This document shows positions 43,747-52,896 of a DNA stretch of 64,000 nucleotides, piece by piece. Source of the DNA: Zobellia laminariae. GTDB lineage: Bacteria > Bacteroidota > Bacteroidia > Flavobacteriales > Flavobacteriaceae. A program made the translations under genes and the position numbers. Under the pieces are notes generated by a model. It saw only the letters and a program-made list of their open reading frames with translations. It did no database searches and had not been told where the DNA came from. Where the stretch lies: NCBI RefSeq assembly GCF_009725995.1, contig NZ_RCNS01000004.1, positions 124,001-188,000 of the forward strand, given 5' to 3'. The number at the start of each line of letters is the position of its first letter. Position 1 is the first letter of the stretch.

Positions 43747-44398
43747 TTCGACGAGATTCCTTGAACTGAACCTGAAAGACCTCTTCATCGGTTAAAGCAA
43801 ATATTTCGTTGTTGGCTTCCGGTTCTAAAACATGAGTTCCTGTAAAGGTCCCAAAAGCGGGTAAAATCATCTGATTATCAGATTTAAAAAAGCAAGATAA
43901 TCGTATAGATTGGCGGCCCATTCCTTGTAAGCGAACAGCAGGGTGAATATGTCCAGAGAAATTAAAAAAACCTTCTCGTTCTTCTGGGTGATGCGTCAAC
44001 AAAAAACCGTCTAGTTGTATTTCCGAAACAACTCGTATTCCCAAATCTTCATATTTAAGTGGGGAAATGATATCGTGGTTGCCGGCAACTAAGATGATTT
44101 CAGAAATAACAGTGCTAACCCACTTTTCAAATAATTGCCATTCTTTGTTTAATGAAGAGTGAAAAAGGTCTCCCATAAAGACGATAATCTCTGGTTGAAA
44201 GAAATTGATGGCCCTATCCATCGTTTCAAAATTTTTCAACACTGCAGCTTGGGGTACGGCCGCTCCAAATTTTCTAAAGTGTGAAATCTTTCCTAGATGC
44301 ACGTCACTAATCAGTAGCATTGATTTTTCCTTCCAAAAAAGAACTCCGGACGGATGCATAATAAAATGTTGAGAACGTATTTCTAAATCTTGCACCAT
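43733..44398 (-). CDS. pdeM: Ligase-associated DNA damage response endonuclease PdeM (calcineurin-like phosphoesterase)
   Basis: The 221-residue metallophosphoesterase carries the metal-ligand motifs SDVHLG (about 31-36), GDLFHSS, AGNHD and FSGHIHP in the right order and spacing. Proteins of this length next to a Lhr-like helicase, ATP-dependent ligase and metallo-beta-lactamase exonuclease are the PdeM member of the ligase-associated repair set. Here it is separated from the other three by the lipoprotein gene at 44475, which is on the opposite strand, so it has its own promoter. A cytosolic nucleic-acid nuclease role is inferred from the context. Confidence 0.88.
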   Translation of the reverse strand: MVQDLEIRSQHFIMHPSGVLFWKEKSMLLISDVHLGKISHFRKFGAAVPQAAVLKNFETMDRAINFFQPEIIVFMGDLFHSSLNKEWQLFEKWVSTVISEIILVAGNHDIISPLKYEDLGIRVVSEIQLDGFLLTHHPEEREGFFNFSGHIHPAVRLQGMGRQSIRLSCFFKSDNQMILPAFGTFTGTHVLEPEANNEIFALTDEEVFQVQFKESRRKKRY

Positions 44399-44474
44399 GA
44401 CGGATAAAGATAATAAATCGAGAAGTGAACCGTTTTGTAAAAAATCATAATTAAAAACCCAAATTTTTGACCTT

Positions 44475-44909
44475 ATGAAAAAAGTATTTATTTTATTTAG
44501 TGCGCTGACGCTTGGTTTCTTTACCTCTTGTAGTGATGATGATAGTGAAGATAGCCCGGAAAACTCTCTAATGGGCTCTTGGCAACTTACGGCAGAATTT
44601 GAAAACGGTGAAACTTACGAGCTTGATAATTGCGATTTAGAAGAAACAATTATTTTTAAATCTGATGGAATCTATGATTTGATAGATTACAATCCAGTTG
44701 AAGGAAATGAGAATGAATGTGCTATAGATGAAGATGGTTTAGAGTCAGGCGAATGGTCACTACCTTCTTCTGGTAAAATATTAATTGTTACTGATAGTGA
44801 TGAGAACGTTCTTGAATATTCAATTTCAGGAAATGAACTTACTATTACAGCTGTAGATGAATACGAAGGAGAAACAGATGTTAACAAATATGTTTACGTT
44901 AGGAAATAG
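44475..44909 (+). CDS. Acidic lipocalin-like lipoprotein
   Basis: The 144-residue protein has a lipoprotein signal peptide ending FFTSC (Cys19), followed by a strongly acidic Asp/Ser linker (SDDDSEDSPE) and a beta-rich body (LMGSWQLTAEFENG, GEWSLPSSGKILIVTD, YSISGNELTITAVDEYEG) like the lipocalin-type family common in flavobacteria. It should be anchored in the outer membrane. It lies between pdeM and the helicase of the ligase-associated set but on the other strand, and is probably unrelated to repair. Confidence 0.85.
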   Translation: MKKVFILFSALTLGFFTSCSDDDSEDSPENSLMGSWQLTAEFENGETYELDNCDLEETIIFKSDGIYDLIDYNPVEGNENECAIDEDGLESGEWSLPSSGKILIVTDSDENVLEYSISGNELTITAVDEYEGETDVNKYVYVRK

Positions 44910-44947
44910 TCTGTAAAATTGAGCTTAGCTCAATCACTTAGATATTT

Positions 44948-44990
44948 AAAACCTGTTAGAACTTATATGTTTTAGCAGGTTTTTTTTATT
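44948..44990 (+). terminator. Terminator after the lipoprotein gene
   Basis: AAAACCTGTTA (44948-44958) pairs with TAGCAGGTTTT (44973-44983; one G-T wobble), followed by a T run. It overlaps the convergent helicase stop and may serve both strands. Confidence 0.8.
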
Positions 44991-47454
44991 TCTTCATCAA
45001 TATGGCAGACATACGTTTAATACGGTCAGCTAGTTTTTCACTAGATAATTTCTCCCTACTCATACGGTCGGTAATTAATGGAAAGGCAAAAGGAGTAGCT
45101 TTTTCACATGGTTTCCAAACAATCTCCTGTTCAGCAATACGTTCTAGGGAAAGCCGCAAACGCCCTTCTTCCAGCTGGTGCTGAAAGGTTTCCGTAAAAG
45201 CTTGTTGAAAGAGTAGGTTTTCTGGTTCGTAATCTCGGAAAACTTCAAAAAGTAATTGTGAGTTACTTTGCAAATGTTTCATTTTAACGCCCTTGTTTGG
45301 ATAGCCAGTAAATACCATACCACTTATAATTGCGATGTCCCGAAATTTACGACGGGCCATTTCTGTGGCGTTCAGGCTTTTTTGTAAATCGTCCAGTAAA
45401 TATTCAGCTGTAAATAAATCATTATCTAGGACTTGTTGTATGTCTATCTGTTGGTCAGAAAGCAACTCAAAACCATAGTCGTTAAATGCTAGTGAAAAGG
45501 TAATAGGAGATAATAAGCTGATGCGATAGCCCAAAAGACTGCCCATGGCCTCGTGAACAAAACGTCCTTCAAAAGGATAGAAAACATGGTGGTATCCTTC
45601 TCGGGTTTTAAAGGTTTCGATTAGGAATTCATTGGGTTTGGGAACAATACTTTCACGACGTTGACGCTCGAATATATGGGCTAATGAACGTATTTCAACC
45701 GATTGGTATTTTTTATCTTCACTGGAAGTATACAATTCTTCTCGTAGTAATTTAGACATCTGGGCGGATAGGGTCATACGACTTCCGGACCAACTAGAAA
45801 TTTTATTGGTCTTTTTGGTCGAGTTCCGTACGTGGACCTGCATATCCTTTATTCTGATAAATTCTAGGTTTCTTCCCGCAAACGTAAAAACATCGCCTCT
45901 ATTTAATTTCGAAATAAAGAACTCTTCTATGGAGCCGATATATCCTCCCTTTTGATAACGAACGGTGAGATTTACATCACCTACAATGGTGCCAATTTGA
46001 AAACGGTGCCGCATGGCAACGCCACGATTGTTCACTTTAAACTTTCCATCTTCTTCAATCTCTACCTTTTTGTATTCATCGTACGACTCTAAACTCTGGC
46101 TTCCCATAACCAAAAAATTCAGTAACCATTGCCATTGGTCCAAGGTCAAAGTTTGATAACAGAATGTTTGGCGGACTTCCTTATAAATTTCATCTGGATA
46201 GAATCCGTCAGAAATAGCCAACGTAGTTAGGTATTGCAGGAGTACATCGTAGCAGTTGAGGTAGGGCATGCGGTCTTCTACCGCATTTTTCTTAACAGCT
46301 TGCTGCAGGGCTGAAGCTTCAATAAGCTCAATGGCGTGGGTGGGTAAAAAATAAATTACACTTTCCTCCCCAGGGCGATGTCCGCTACGGCCGGCCCGTT
46401 GTAGAAAACGAGCTACCCCTTTGGGGCCGCCTATCTGGACAACCGTCTCTACGGGGGCAAAATCAACCCCTAAGTCCAAACTAGAAGTGCAGACAACGGC
46501 TTTTAACTCTTCATTTCTGATGGCATTCTCAACCCAATTGCGGGTATCTTTATTAATACTGCCATGATGCATGGCAATATCTCCTGCATATTCAGGATGT
46601 TTTTCCAGAATTTTCTGGAACCATATTTCGCACTGGCTACGTGTATTTGTGAAAAGCAGGGTAGTTCTGCTGTTGTTGATTATAGGAACAACATCTTCAA
46701 GCAAATGCAATCCTAAATGCCCGCGCCACGGGAAGGTTTCCATTTTTTTTGGGATGATGCTCTTAACGGTGATTTTCTTTTTAATATTCGCCTTAATCAT
46801 CACCGAGTTTTCCAAGGCTTCCGTTTCGGGGCCGAGCAGTACATCTCGTGCCTGTTCCAGATTGCCTATGGTTGCGGAAATTCCCCAAATACGAAGGTCT
46901 TTTGAAATGGTTTTTAGTCGGGATAAGGCCAGTTCCATCTGAACGCCACGTTTGGTGCCCAGCAGCTCGTGCCACTCGTCAACTACAATAGCAGAACAGT
47001 CTTTGAAAATTTTATCGTAGCCTTTTGTGGCCAATAAGAGTTGTAGGCTTTCGGGAGTGGTAATCAGCAAATCGGGCATTTGCTTTTTTTGACTTGCCCG
47101 TTCTTTGGTGGTTGTATCACCGGTACGGATACCAACGGTCATTTGCGTTTCCAAATCGGCAGTGACTCGTTCTGCGGATTGTCTAATTTCTTGGGAAAGA
47201 GCTCGTAATGGGGTAATCCATATCGCTTTTAATCCTTTTTTGTGCTTGGTCTTGTACTGTGGATTGTTTTTGATGTAGTTCAGAACAATTGGAAACCAAA
47301 GAGCATAGGTTTTACCACTCCCTGTTGGCGCGTTCAATAATCCGTTTTTACCCTGAAGGAAGGCTTTCCAAGTATCTTTTTGAAACTTGAAGGGCTTCCA
47401 TTTCTGTTGGTCGAACCAATTTTGGGCAATATGGTAAAGTTCTTCTCTATTCAT
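44986..47454 (-). CDS. Ligase-associated DNA damage response DEXH-box helicase (Lhr-like)
   Basis: The 822-residue superfamily 2 helicase has Walker A APTGSGKT (42-49), the DEXH box DEWH (159-162), SATIGN, a helicase C domain with TSSLDLGVDF and QRAGRSGHR, and the long Lhr-type C-terminal region. Lhr-like proteins in this set are predicted to unwind or remodel damaged DNA with the adjacent ligase and nucleases. It starts 7 bases after the ligase stop, so the exonuclease, ligase and helicase form one operon in that order. Confidence 0.95.
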   Translation of the reverse strand: MNREELYHIAQNWFDQQKWKPFKFQKDTWKAFLQGKNGLLNAPTGSGKTYALWFPIVLNYIKNNPQYKTKHKKGLKAIWITPLRALSQEIRQSAERVTADLETQMTVGIRTGDTTTKERASQKKQMPDLLITTPESLQLLLATKGYDKIFKDCSAIVVDEWHELLGTKRGVQMELALSRLKTISKDLRIWGISATIGNLEQARDVLLGPETEALENSVMIKANIKKKITVKSIIPKKMETFPWRGHLGLHLLEDVVPIINNSRTTLLFTNTRSQCEIWFQKILEKHPEYAGDIAMHHGSINKDTRNWVENAIRNEELKAVVCTSSLDLGVDFAPVETVVQIGGPKGVARFLQRAGRSGHRPGEESVIYFLPTHAIELIEASALQQAVKKNAVEDRMPYLNCYDVLLQYLTTLAISDGFYPDEIYKEVRQTFCYQTLTLDQWQWLLNFLVMGSQSLESYDEYKKVEIEEDGKFKVNNRGVAMRHRFQIGTIVGDVNLTVRYQKGGYIGSIEEFFISKLNRGDVFTFAGRNLEFIRIKDMQVHVRNSTKKTNKISSWSGSRMTLSAQMSKLLREELYTSSEDKKYQSVEIRSLAHIFERQRRESIVPKPNEFLIETFKTREGYHHVFYPFEGRFVHEAMGSLLGYRISLLSPITFSLAFNDYGFELLSDQQIDIQQVLDNDLFTAEYLLDDLQKSLNATEMARRKFRDIAIISGMVFTGYPNKGVKMKHLQSNSQLLFEVFRDYEPENLLFQQAFTETFQHQLEEGRLRLSLERIAEQEIVWKPCEKATPFAFPLITDRMSREKLSSEKLADRIKRMSAILMKK

Positions 47455-47461
47455 GTATCGG

Positions 47462-49129
47462 TTAGGGAATCATCAACTTTAAATCCTCTAAGGAATTGGC
47501 TTCGTGAATACTTTTGTCTTTACGCCATCTCAATATTCTTGGAAACCTCGTGGCAACACCACTTTTATGGCGCTTAGATAATGCAATACCTTCAAAGGCA
47601 ATTTCAAAAACATGGTGGGGCGTAACCGAGCGTACCGGTCCAAAGCGTTCTAATGTATTTTTCTTGATCCAGGCATCTACCTTTCTGAATTCGGCATCTG
47701 TAAGGCCTGAATACGCTTTGGCGAAAGTAACCAGCTCTTTTTCACCTTCGTCATTCTCGTTCCAGAGGGCAAAGGTGTAATCCGTAAATAAATTGCTACG
47801 TCTACCATGTCCTCGCATGGCATAGGTAAGTACGGCATCAATAGTCAAGGGGTCTACTTTCCATTTCCACCAATCGCCTTTTTTTCGACCGACTAAATAA
47901 GGGGAATCCTTATGTTTTAGCATAAGCCCTTCACTGAACATTTCACGGGAACGTTCCCTTTCCTTGGCGGCCTCTTCCCATGAATTAAAATGTATGGTTT
48001 CTGAAAGGTGAAAAGGTAAGTCAGTATGGTTTATTTCCTTGAATAATTTTTCCAAGATAGCCCTACGTTCGGTAAAAGGTTTGTTTCTAATATCTTTTCC
48101 TTCCCATTCTAAAATATCATAGGCCTTTAAAATTACGGGGACTTTCTTTAGTAAAGCCTTTGAAACCGTTTTGCGACCTATGCGTGTCTGTAAATCATTA
48201 AAGGTGCCTATTTGCCCATCTATATAGGGCAATATTTCTCCGTCAATGACAGTACCGTTTGGTATTTTTTGAATGAATAGGTTGAATTCCGGGTATTTGT
48301 CGGTTACTAATTCTTCACCACGGCTCCAGACAAATAGCTCATCATTTCTAAGGATTACCTGTGAACGGATACCATCCCACTTATGTTCTGCCGACCAATG
48401 AGAGACATCGCCTAAATCCTGTGGTTCATTTTCAATGGCGTAGGCCAGATAAAAGGGGTAGGGTTTGGATAGATAATCGCTTTCATTCTCTTCCAAGATA
48501 AGTTCTTGAAAAGTGATTTTGTTTGGGTCCCAATTCCCCATGAGTTTATAGGCCAAGATATCCTCATCTATTTCAGTCGCCTTGGCTAAGGCTCGGGTCA
48601 TTAATTTTTGACTGACACCAATACGAAATCCTCCGGTAATCAGCTTGGTAAAAACAAAACGTTCGTAGTAATCAAGGACTTTCCAGTTCTCAAAGAGGTA
48701 GGTTTTTTTATCGACGTCGGATTTCTTCTTCAACGCAATCATCTCCTCTAGAAATTGGGTCAGTGTTTTTTCTGTGGATGTTTTGCTCGAAGGAACAATC
48801 AGGGCAATAGTTTCCGCCAAATCACCCACAATATGATAGCTTTCTTCAAACAGCCAAAGGGGGATGTTAGCCAGTTCGGAAGCCCATTCGCGCAATAAGG
48901 TAGTATTTACGGGGCGTGGTGGACGACGATGCGATAGGATGGCTATAGTCCATACTTTGTCCTTATCGCTTGCTACCAAAAAATAATCCGTTAAGGCCTG
49001 AACCTTTACATTGGTTTTATTTGTGCTGTCCAGTGTTTTAATGAGCGAGGCAAAACCTCTCATACCAAGTCCATTTGAAGCAGTGGTTGCTGGGCTGTCA
49101 ATCTCCGAAGTATGTTGTGATTGCTTCAT
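47462..49129 (-). CDS. ATP-dependent DNA ligase of the ligase-associated repair set
   Basis: A 555-residue ATP-dependent ligase with an N-terminal DNA-binding domain (about 25-210), the nucleotidyltransferase domain with the adenylated lysine motif KWDG (Lys250), further motifs GTVIDGEIL, EGLMLKHKDSPY and WWKWK, and an OB domain. It joins nicks, distinct from the essential NAD-dependent LigA. The ATG at 49129 overlaps the exonuclease stop as ATGA. Relatives begin near Met23 (MRGFASLIKTLD), so an internal start at 49063 is possible. Translational coupling supports the upstream ATG. Confidence 0.94.
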   Translation of the reverse strand: MKQSQHTSEIDSPATTASNGLGMRGFASLIKTLDSTNKTNVKVQALTDYFLVASDKDKVWTIAILSHRRPPRPVNTTLLREWASELANIPLWLFEESYHIVGDLAETIALIVPSSKTSTEKTLTQFLEEMIALKKKSDVDKKTYLFENWKVLDYYERFVFTKLITGGFRIGVSQKLMTRALAKATEIDEDILAYKLMGNWDPNKITFQELILEENESDYLSKPYPFYLAYAIENEPQDLGDVSHWSAEHKWDGIRSQVILRNDELFVWSRGEELVTDKYPEFNLFIQKIPNGTVIDGEILPYIDGQIGTFNDLQTRIGRKTVSKALLKKVPVILKAYDILEWEGKDIRNKPFTERRAILEKLFKEINHTDLPFHLSETIHFNSWEEAAKERERSREMFSEGLMLKHKDSPYLVGRKKGDWWKWKVDPLTIDAVLTYAMRGHGRRSNLFTDYTFALWNENDEGEKELVTFAKAYSGLTDAEFRKVDAWIKKNTLERFGPVRSVTPHHVFEIAFEGIALSKRHKSGVATRFPRILRWRKDKSIHEANSLEDLKLMIP

Positions 49130-50160
49130 GATGCTTGCTTTTCTAAAGTTGCTGTTTCATCAGTAGTCGCATGATCCTCTTCGTCTCCATATTGGGTCTC
49201 TTCGGTACGCGCGTCATAACCCTGTTCGCGGAGGTATCTAGAAAATATTTCTGTATACCCGTGAGTGCAGATAACTTTTTCCGCTCCGGTGGCTTCAATG
49301 CTCGATAAGAGTCCCTGCCAATCGCAATGATCGCTCAAAACGAAACCTTTATCAATGGCCCGACGACGGCGTGCTCCGCGAAAGGTCATCCAGCCACTTG
49401 CGGAAGCCGTAACGTATGGCACCATTTTACGGATCCACGTACTTCCATGGGCACTTGGTGGAGCCAAAACAATGTTTCCCAATAGTTCTTCTTTCTTGGT
49501 ATCCTTGGTAATCAGGGTCGTTTCAGGGAAATCTACTAAAGGGCGCAATACTTGGGTCATGTTTTCAATGGCACCATGCGTGTATATTTTTCCAATATCG
49601 GTGTCAAGATATTTTAGAAGGCGTTGTGCCTTGCCTAAACTGTACCCGAATAAAATTGAAGTTTTACCTTCAGATTTGTTCTCTGCCCACCATTGATTGA
49701 TATTCTCGAAAACCTCTTGCTGAGGTGTCCATTTAAAAGCAGGTAGTCCAAAAGTACATTCGGTTATGAAAGTATCACATTTAATAGATTCATAGGGAGT
49801 TGATATACCGTCGTGTTCTGTTTTGTAATCGCCGGTAAACACCCATATTTCACCTTTGTGTTCTACTCTAATTTGGGAAGATCCAATAATATGTCCCGCC
49901 GGATATAAGGTGAATTTCACATTATTAACTAGGAAAGTTTCTCCCCATTCTTTTCCCGTCACATTAATTTCGCCCAAACGATGGCTAATTATAGGAACAT
50001 TTCTATGATGCGTAATATATTGTTTATGTCCCCATCTACTATGATCTGCATGACCGTGAGATATTATGGCCTTATCTACAGGTTTCCATGGGTCTAAATA
50101 AACCTTGGCAGCACTGCAATAGATACCTTTATCGGTGAATTCAAGAAGGGGATTTTTCAT
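49126..50160 (-). CDS. Ligase-associated DNA damage response exonuclease (metallo-beta-lactamase fold)
   Basis: The 344-residue protein has the metal-binding HGHADH (His35-His40), GHIIGSSQI and FTGDYKTEHDG, then a beta-CASP-like region (SILFGYSLGKAQRLLKYL), and SDHCDWQGL and CTHGYTEIFSRYLREQGY near the C-terminus. This is the SNM1/Artemis-like nuclease that accompanies the ATP-dependent ligase and Lhr-like helicase. It is the first gene of that operon and overlaps the ligase start by four bases. Confidence 0.93.
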   Translation of the reverse strand: MKNPLLEFTDKGIYCSAAKVYLDPWKPVDKAIISHGHADHSRWGHKQYITHHRNVPIISHRLGEINVTGKEWGETFLVNNVKFTLYPAGHIIGSSQIRVEHKGEIWVFTGDYKTEHDGISTPYESIKCDTFITECTFGLPAFKWTPQQEVFENINQWWAENKSEGKTSILFGYSLGKAQRLLKYLDTDIGKIYTHGAIENMTQVLRPLVDFPETTLITKDTKKEELLGNIVLAPPSAHGSTWIRKMVPYVTASASGWMTFRGARRRRAIDKGFVLSDHCDWQGLLSSIEATGAEKVICTHGYTEIFSRYLREQGYDARTEETQYGDEEDHATTDETATLEKQAS

Positions 50161-50254
50161 AGTTTTTGAAAGTTACGGAATATTCTAAAATGACGCATAT
50201 CCTTATCTGGATGCGGATCATACCTAATTTAGGCACCAAAATAATCATTCAGTA

Positions 50255-50287
50255 AGAGGTGAATGACCTCTAAAAAAATTATATTTG
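50255..50287 (+). promoter_or_regulatory. TerB-like gene promoter with adjacent inverted repeat
   Basis: TATATTTG (50280-50287) is an exact -7 match 22 bases before the ATG. AGAGGT/ACCTCT (50255-50260 and 50266-50271) is an inverted repeat ending 8 bases before it, between the expected -33 and -7 boxes, and could be an operator. Confidence 0.5.
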
Positions 50288-50308
50288 CTGCCAATAAAAT
50301 TGATATTT

Positions 50309-50731
50309 ATGGCAATCGCAGATTTATATAGTAGTGGTGAGCACAGGAGAAACCTAGCTCATTTTGCAGCTATTGCAACTTTGGCTAGTGTAGATGGTGA
50401 AATAAGCTCAGAAGAAAAAAGTATGTTGGACCGCTTTGCGGCTAAGTTAGATATTACTGAAGCTGAGTATATGGAGGTGTTGAAAAAGGATAATAAATAT
50501 CCTATTGACCCACCACATACATCAGAAAATAGACTTGAGCGTGTTTATGATCTTTTTCGAATTATTTTTTCGGACCATCATATAGACAATGAGGAAATGG
50601 TACTATTGAAGAAGTATGCTATTGGTTTGGGCTTTTCAGGAGATCAAGCTGATAAGGTAATTGAGAAATCCGTAGCTATTTTTAGTGGCCGAATAGATTT
50701 TGAAGATTATGTATATCTTTTGAAACACTAA
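50309..50731 (+). CDS. TerB-like protein
   Basis: The 140-residue, all-helical acidic protein matches the TerB/TerB-like (tellurite-resistance-associated) fold: FAAIATLASVDGEISSEEKSMLDRFAAKLDI, then a second helical repeat IIFSDHHIDNEEMVLLKKYAIGLGFSGDQADKVIE. The paired DGEIS and DHHID segments resemble the acidic metal-coordinating turns of the family. The start is at the ATG at 50309; the longer frame from 50285 starts inside the -7 box. No other ter genes are near. The actual role is unknown. Confidence 0.83.
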   Translation: MAIADLYSSGEHRRNLAHFAAIATLASVDGEISSEEKSMLDRFAAKLDITEAEYMEVLKKDNKYPIDPPHTSENRLERVYDLFRIIFSDHHIDNEEMVLLKKYAIGLGFSGDQADKVIEKSVAIFSGRIDFEDYVYLLKH

Positions 50732-50742
50732 GGAAATTATAT

Positions 50743-50784
50743 AAAAAGCCCCGTAAAAATTTAAAATTTTTACGGGGCTTTTTT
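50743..50784. terminator. Bidirectional terminator between TerB-like gene and fbp
   Basis: AAAAAGCCCCGTAAAAAT (50743-50760) pairs with ATTTTTACGGGGCTTTTT (50766-50783) around a short AT loop, with T runs on both strands. Confidence 0.9.
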
Positions 50785-50873
50785 TTGTTTCAAACCGCCA
50801 TGAATTATTAGGCTTTCTTAGCCACTGGGCGTCTGCTATGTAGAAAGGTAGTATATACCCTCTAGGTCACTTA

Positions 50874-51884
50874 TTAATGGTATTTCTCTAAGAACTCTTG
50901 AAGTTTATTTACCATATTTTTGCTCCCACAAAAGAAAGGAACACGTTGGTGTAATTCTGTTGGTTTAATATCCATAATACGCGTTTTACCACCTGTAGCT
51001 ATCCCGTTTGCCTGTTCAGCTATAAAAGCCATAGGATTACATTCGTATAACAGACGTAGTTTACCTTCTTGGGTTACACTACTTTTAGGATACATATAGA
51101 TACCGCCTTTAATCATGTTTCTATGGAAATCAGATACTAAAGAGCCAATATATCTAGAAGTATAAGGTCTGTCACCTTCTTCTTCTTGGCAATATTTGAT
51201 ATAATCTTTTACCCCTTGATGAAAATGCATGTATTTTCCTTCGTTTACGGAATAAATGCTTCCGTCCTCAGGAAATTGCATGTTAGGGTGTGATAGATAA
51301 AAAGTACCAATAGCAGGGTTTAATGTGAATCCGTTTACACCATCTCCTGTTGTGTAAACAAGCATGGTAGATGTTCCATAAACAACATATCCTGCTGCAA
51401 CTTGTTGGTTTCCGGGTTGTAGAAAATCTTCTAAGGTAACAGGTGTGCCTACAGGAGTAACTCTTCGGTAAATTGAAAAAATGGTACCCACAGAAACATT
51501 TACATCTACGTTAGACGAGCCGTCTAATGGGTCAATTAGCACCACATATTTATTCTGGTTACGCTCATCGTTACTGTTTATAGATATAAAATCGTCTTCC
51601 TCTTCAGAGGCTATTCCACAAACAATCTCTCGGTTGGCTAATGTATTTATAAATTTTTCATTGGCGAACACATCTAATTTCTGTTGGTCTTCGCCTTGAA
51701 TATTAGTCTCTCCAGCCTTGCCAAGAATATCTACTAGGCCTGCTTTGTTAACCTCGTGGTTGACCACTTTTGCCGCCAAACGAATGGCATTGATCAATTT
51801 AGAAAGCTCACCGGAGGAATATTGAAAAGAATCTTGGTTTTCAATAATAAATTCCCCGAGAGTTTGGTTTTTTTTAGTGTGCAT
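50874..51884 (-). CDS. fbp: Fructose-1,6-bisphosphatase class I
   Basis: Gluconeogenic enzyme that hydrolyses fructose 1,6-bisphosphate. The metal-binding segment [26 protein letters not shown] is present, as are the acidic EEEDDF, the [23 protein letters not shown] substrate site and the [25 protein letters not shown] signature. The 336 residues are normal length. It converges with the TerB-like gene across a shared terminator and is divergent from the GNAT gene. It supports the need for gluconeogenesis during growth on non-hexose substrates. Confidence 0.97.
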   Translation of the reverse strand: MHTKKNQTLGEFIIENQDSFQYSSGELSKLINAIRLAAKVVNHEVNKAGLVDILGKAGETNIQGEDQQKLDVFANEKFINTLANREIVCGIASEEEDDFISINSNDERNQNKYVVLIDPLDGSSNVDVNVSVGTIFSIYRRVTPVGTPVTLEDFLQPGNQQVAAGYVVYGTSTMLVYTTGDGVNGFTLNPAIGTFYLSHPNMQFPEDGSIYSVNEGKYMHFHQGVKDYIKYCQEEEGDRPYTSRYIGSLVSDFHRNMIKGGIYMYPKSSVTQEGKLRLLYECNPMAFIAEQANGIATGGKTRIMDIKPTELHQRVPFFCGSKNMVNKLQEFLEKYH

Positions 51885-51994
51885 GTATAGACTGTTTATT
51901 TGACCACAAATATCGGCAATTTTGTGAAACTATGACTCTTTGGTTTATATTTGAACTTTTAAATTTATAACTTTGTGTTTTATTTGTAACAATT

Positions 51995-52471
51995 ATGATC
52001 TATTCAATTCGAGAAGCACGGGAGGGTGATATGTCACAAGTACTGACCCTTATTAAGGAACTGGCTATTTTTGAAAAAGAATCTAATGCGGTAGAAGTAA
52101 CCGTAGACGATTTGAAAAAAGACGGTTTTGGTGAGAAAAAACTTTTCCATTGCTTCGTTGGTGAAATTAATGGTGAAATAGTAGGTATGGCATTGGTCTA
52201 TCCAAGGTACTCTACATGGAAAGGTCCAATCATTCACTTAGAAGATCTTATCGTAACGGAAAAAATGCGTGGTAGCGGATTAGGAAGTGCGCTTTTGAAG
52301 GAAGTAGTGAAATATGGGAATAACCTTGGGGTAAGGAGAATTTGTTGGGAGGTATTGGACTGGAATGAACCTGCTATTGCTTTCTACGAAAAAAATGGTG
52401 CACGAGTTATGCGTGATTGGGACGTAGTTCAATTAGATGAAAACGGAATTAAAGCATTTTTGAACCTTTAA
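51995..52471 (+). CDS. GNAT family N-acetyltransferase
   Basis: The 158-residue acetyl-CoA-dependent acetyltransferase has a typical GNAT core: IREAREGDMSQVLTLIKELAIFE, HLEDLIVTEKMRGSGLGSALLKEVVKYG with the acetyl-CoA loop, and WNEPAIAFYEKNGARVMRDW. It resembles the diamine/spermidine-acetyltransferase-like branch, though the substrate cannot be fixed. TAACTTTG at 51968-51975 is a -7 candidate. A small gene of a family often labelled n-acetylglutamate synthase follows 14 bases downstream, and aspartate kinase after that. Confidence 0.9.
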   Translation: MIYSIREAREGDMSQVLTLIKELAIFEKESNAVEVTVDDLKKDGFGEKKLFHCFVGEINGEIVGMALVYPRYSTWKGPIIHLEDLIVTEKMRGSGLGSALLKEVVKYGNNLGVRRICWEVLDWNEPAIAFYEKNGARVMRDWDVVQLDENGIKAFLNL

Positions 52472-52485
52472 CAAGAGCGGTTTTT

Positions 52486-52821
52486 ATGAATTATGATGGT
52501 AAGAAGTTTAGACCCTTACAGAATTCCAATAATGGGGAAACTACCCAAGACACTATTTTTCATTACCAACAGACCGGAAATATTCTTACTTCTGAATACG
52601 CTGGAGGAAAAATAGTAAAGGGGCATCTTATTGGGTTGGTAGGTGACGATGGAAATATAGATATGCGTTACCATCAAGTTAATAGTGATGGTGAGCTAAT
52701 GACCGGTTTTTGTTCGTCAAAACCAGAGATTACCAAAGACGGAAAAATAAGATTGCACGAAAGCTGGCAGTGGACTTCTGGAGACAGGTCTAAAGGCAAC
52801 TCTATACTAGAAGAGCTTTAG
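52486..52821 (+). CDS. Small conserved protein often labelled n-acetylglutamate synthase
   Basis: The 111-residue product (MNYDGKKFRPLQNSNNGE to SKGNSILEEL) is beta-rich with repeated short strands (TIFHYQQTGNILTSEYAGGKIVKGHLIGLV, IDMRYHQVNSDGELMTG). It lacks the GNAT fold and any amino-acid-kinase signature. Related genes in databases are often called n-acetylglutamate synthase, which the sequence does not support. It is 14 bases after the GNAT gene, so the two are probably cotranslated. The function is unknown. Confidence 0.75.
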   Translation: MNYDGKKFRPLQNSNNGETTQDTIFHYQQTGNILTSEYAGGKIVKGHLIGLVGDDGNIDMRYHQVNSDGELMTGFCSSKPEITKDGKIRLHESWQWTSGDRSKGNSILEEL

Positions 52822-52896
52822 CCATTTTTCAACATAAAGAAATAAGAAAAAAATACTTTTTCCATTAAGCGGAAATAAGAATAAAGATTCAAGAAT

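Noticed and set aside
50309..50731. Tellurite resistance operon
   Set aside because: Only one TerB-like gene is present and no other ter gene is near, so resistance is not supported.
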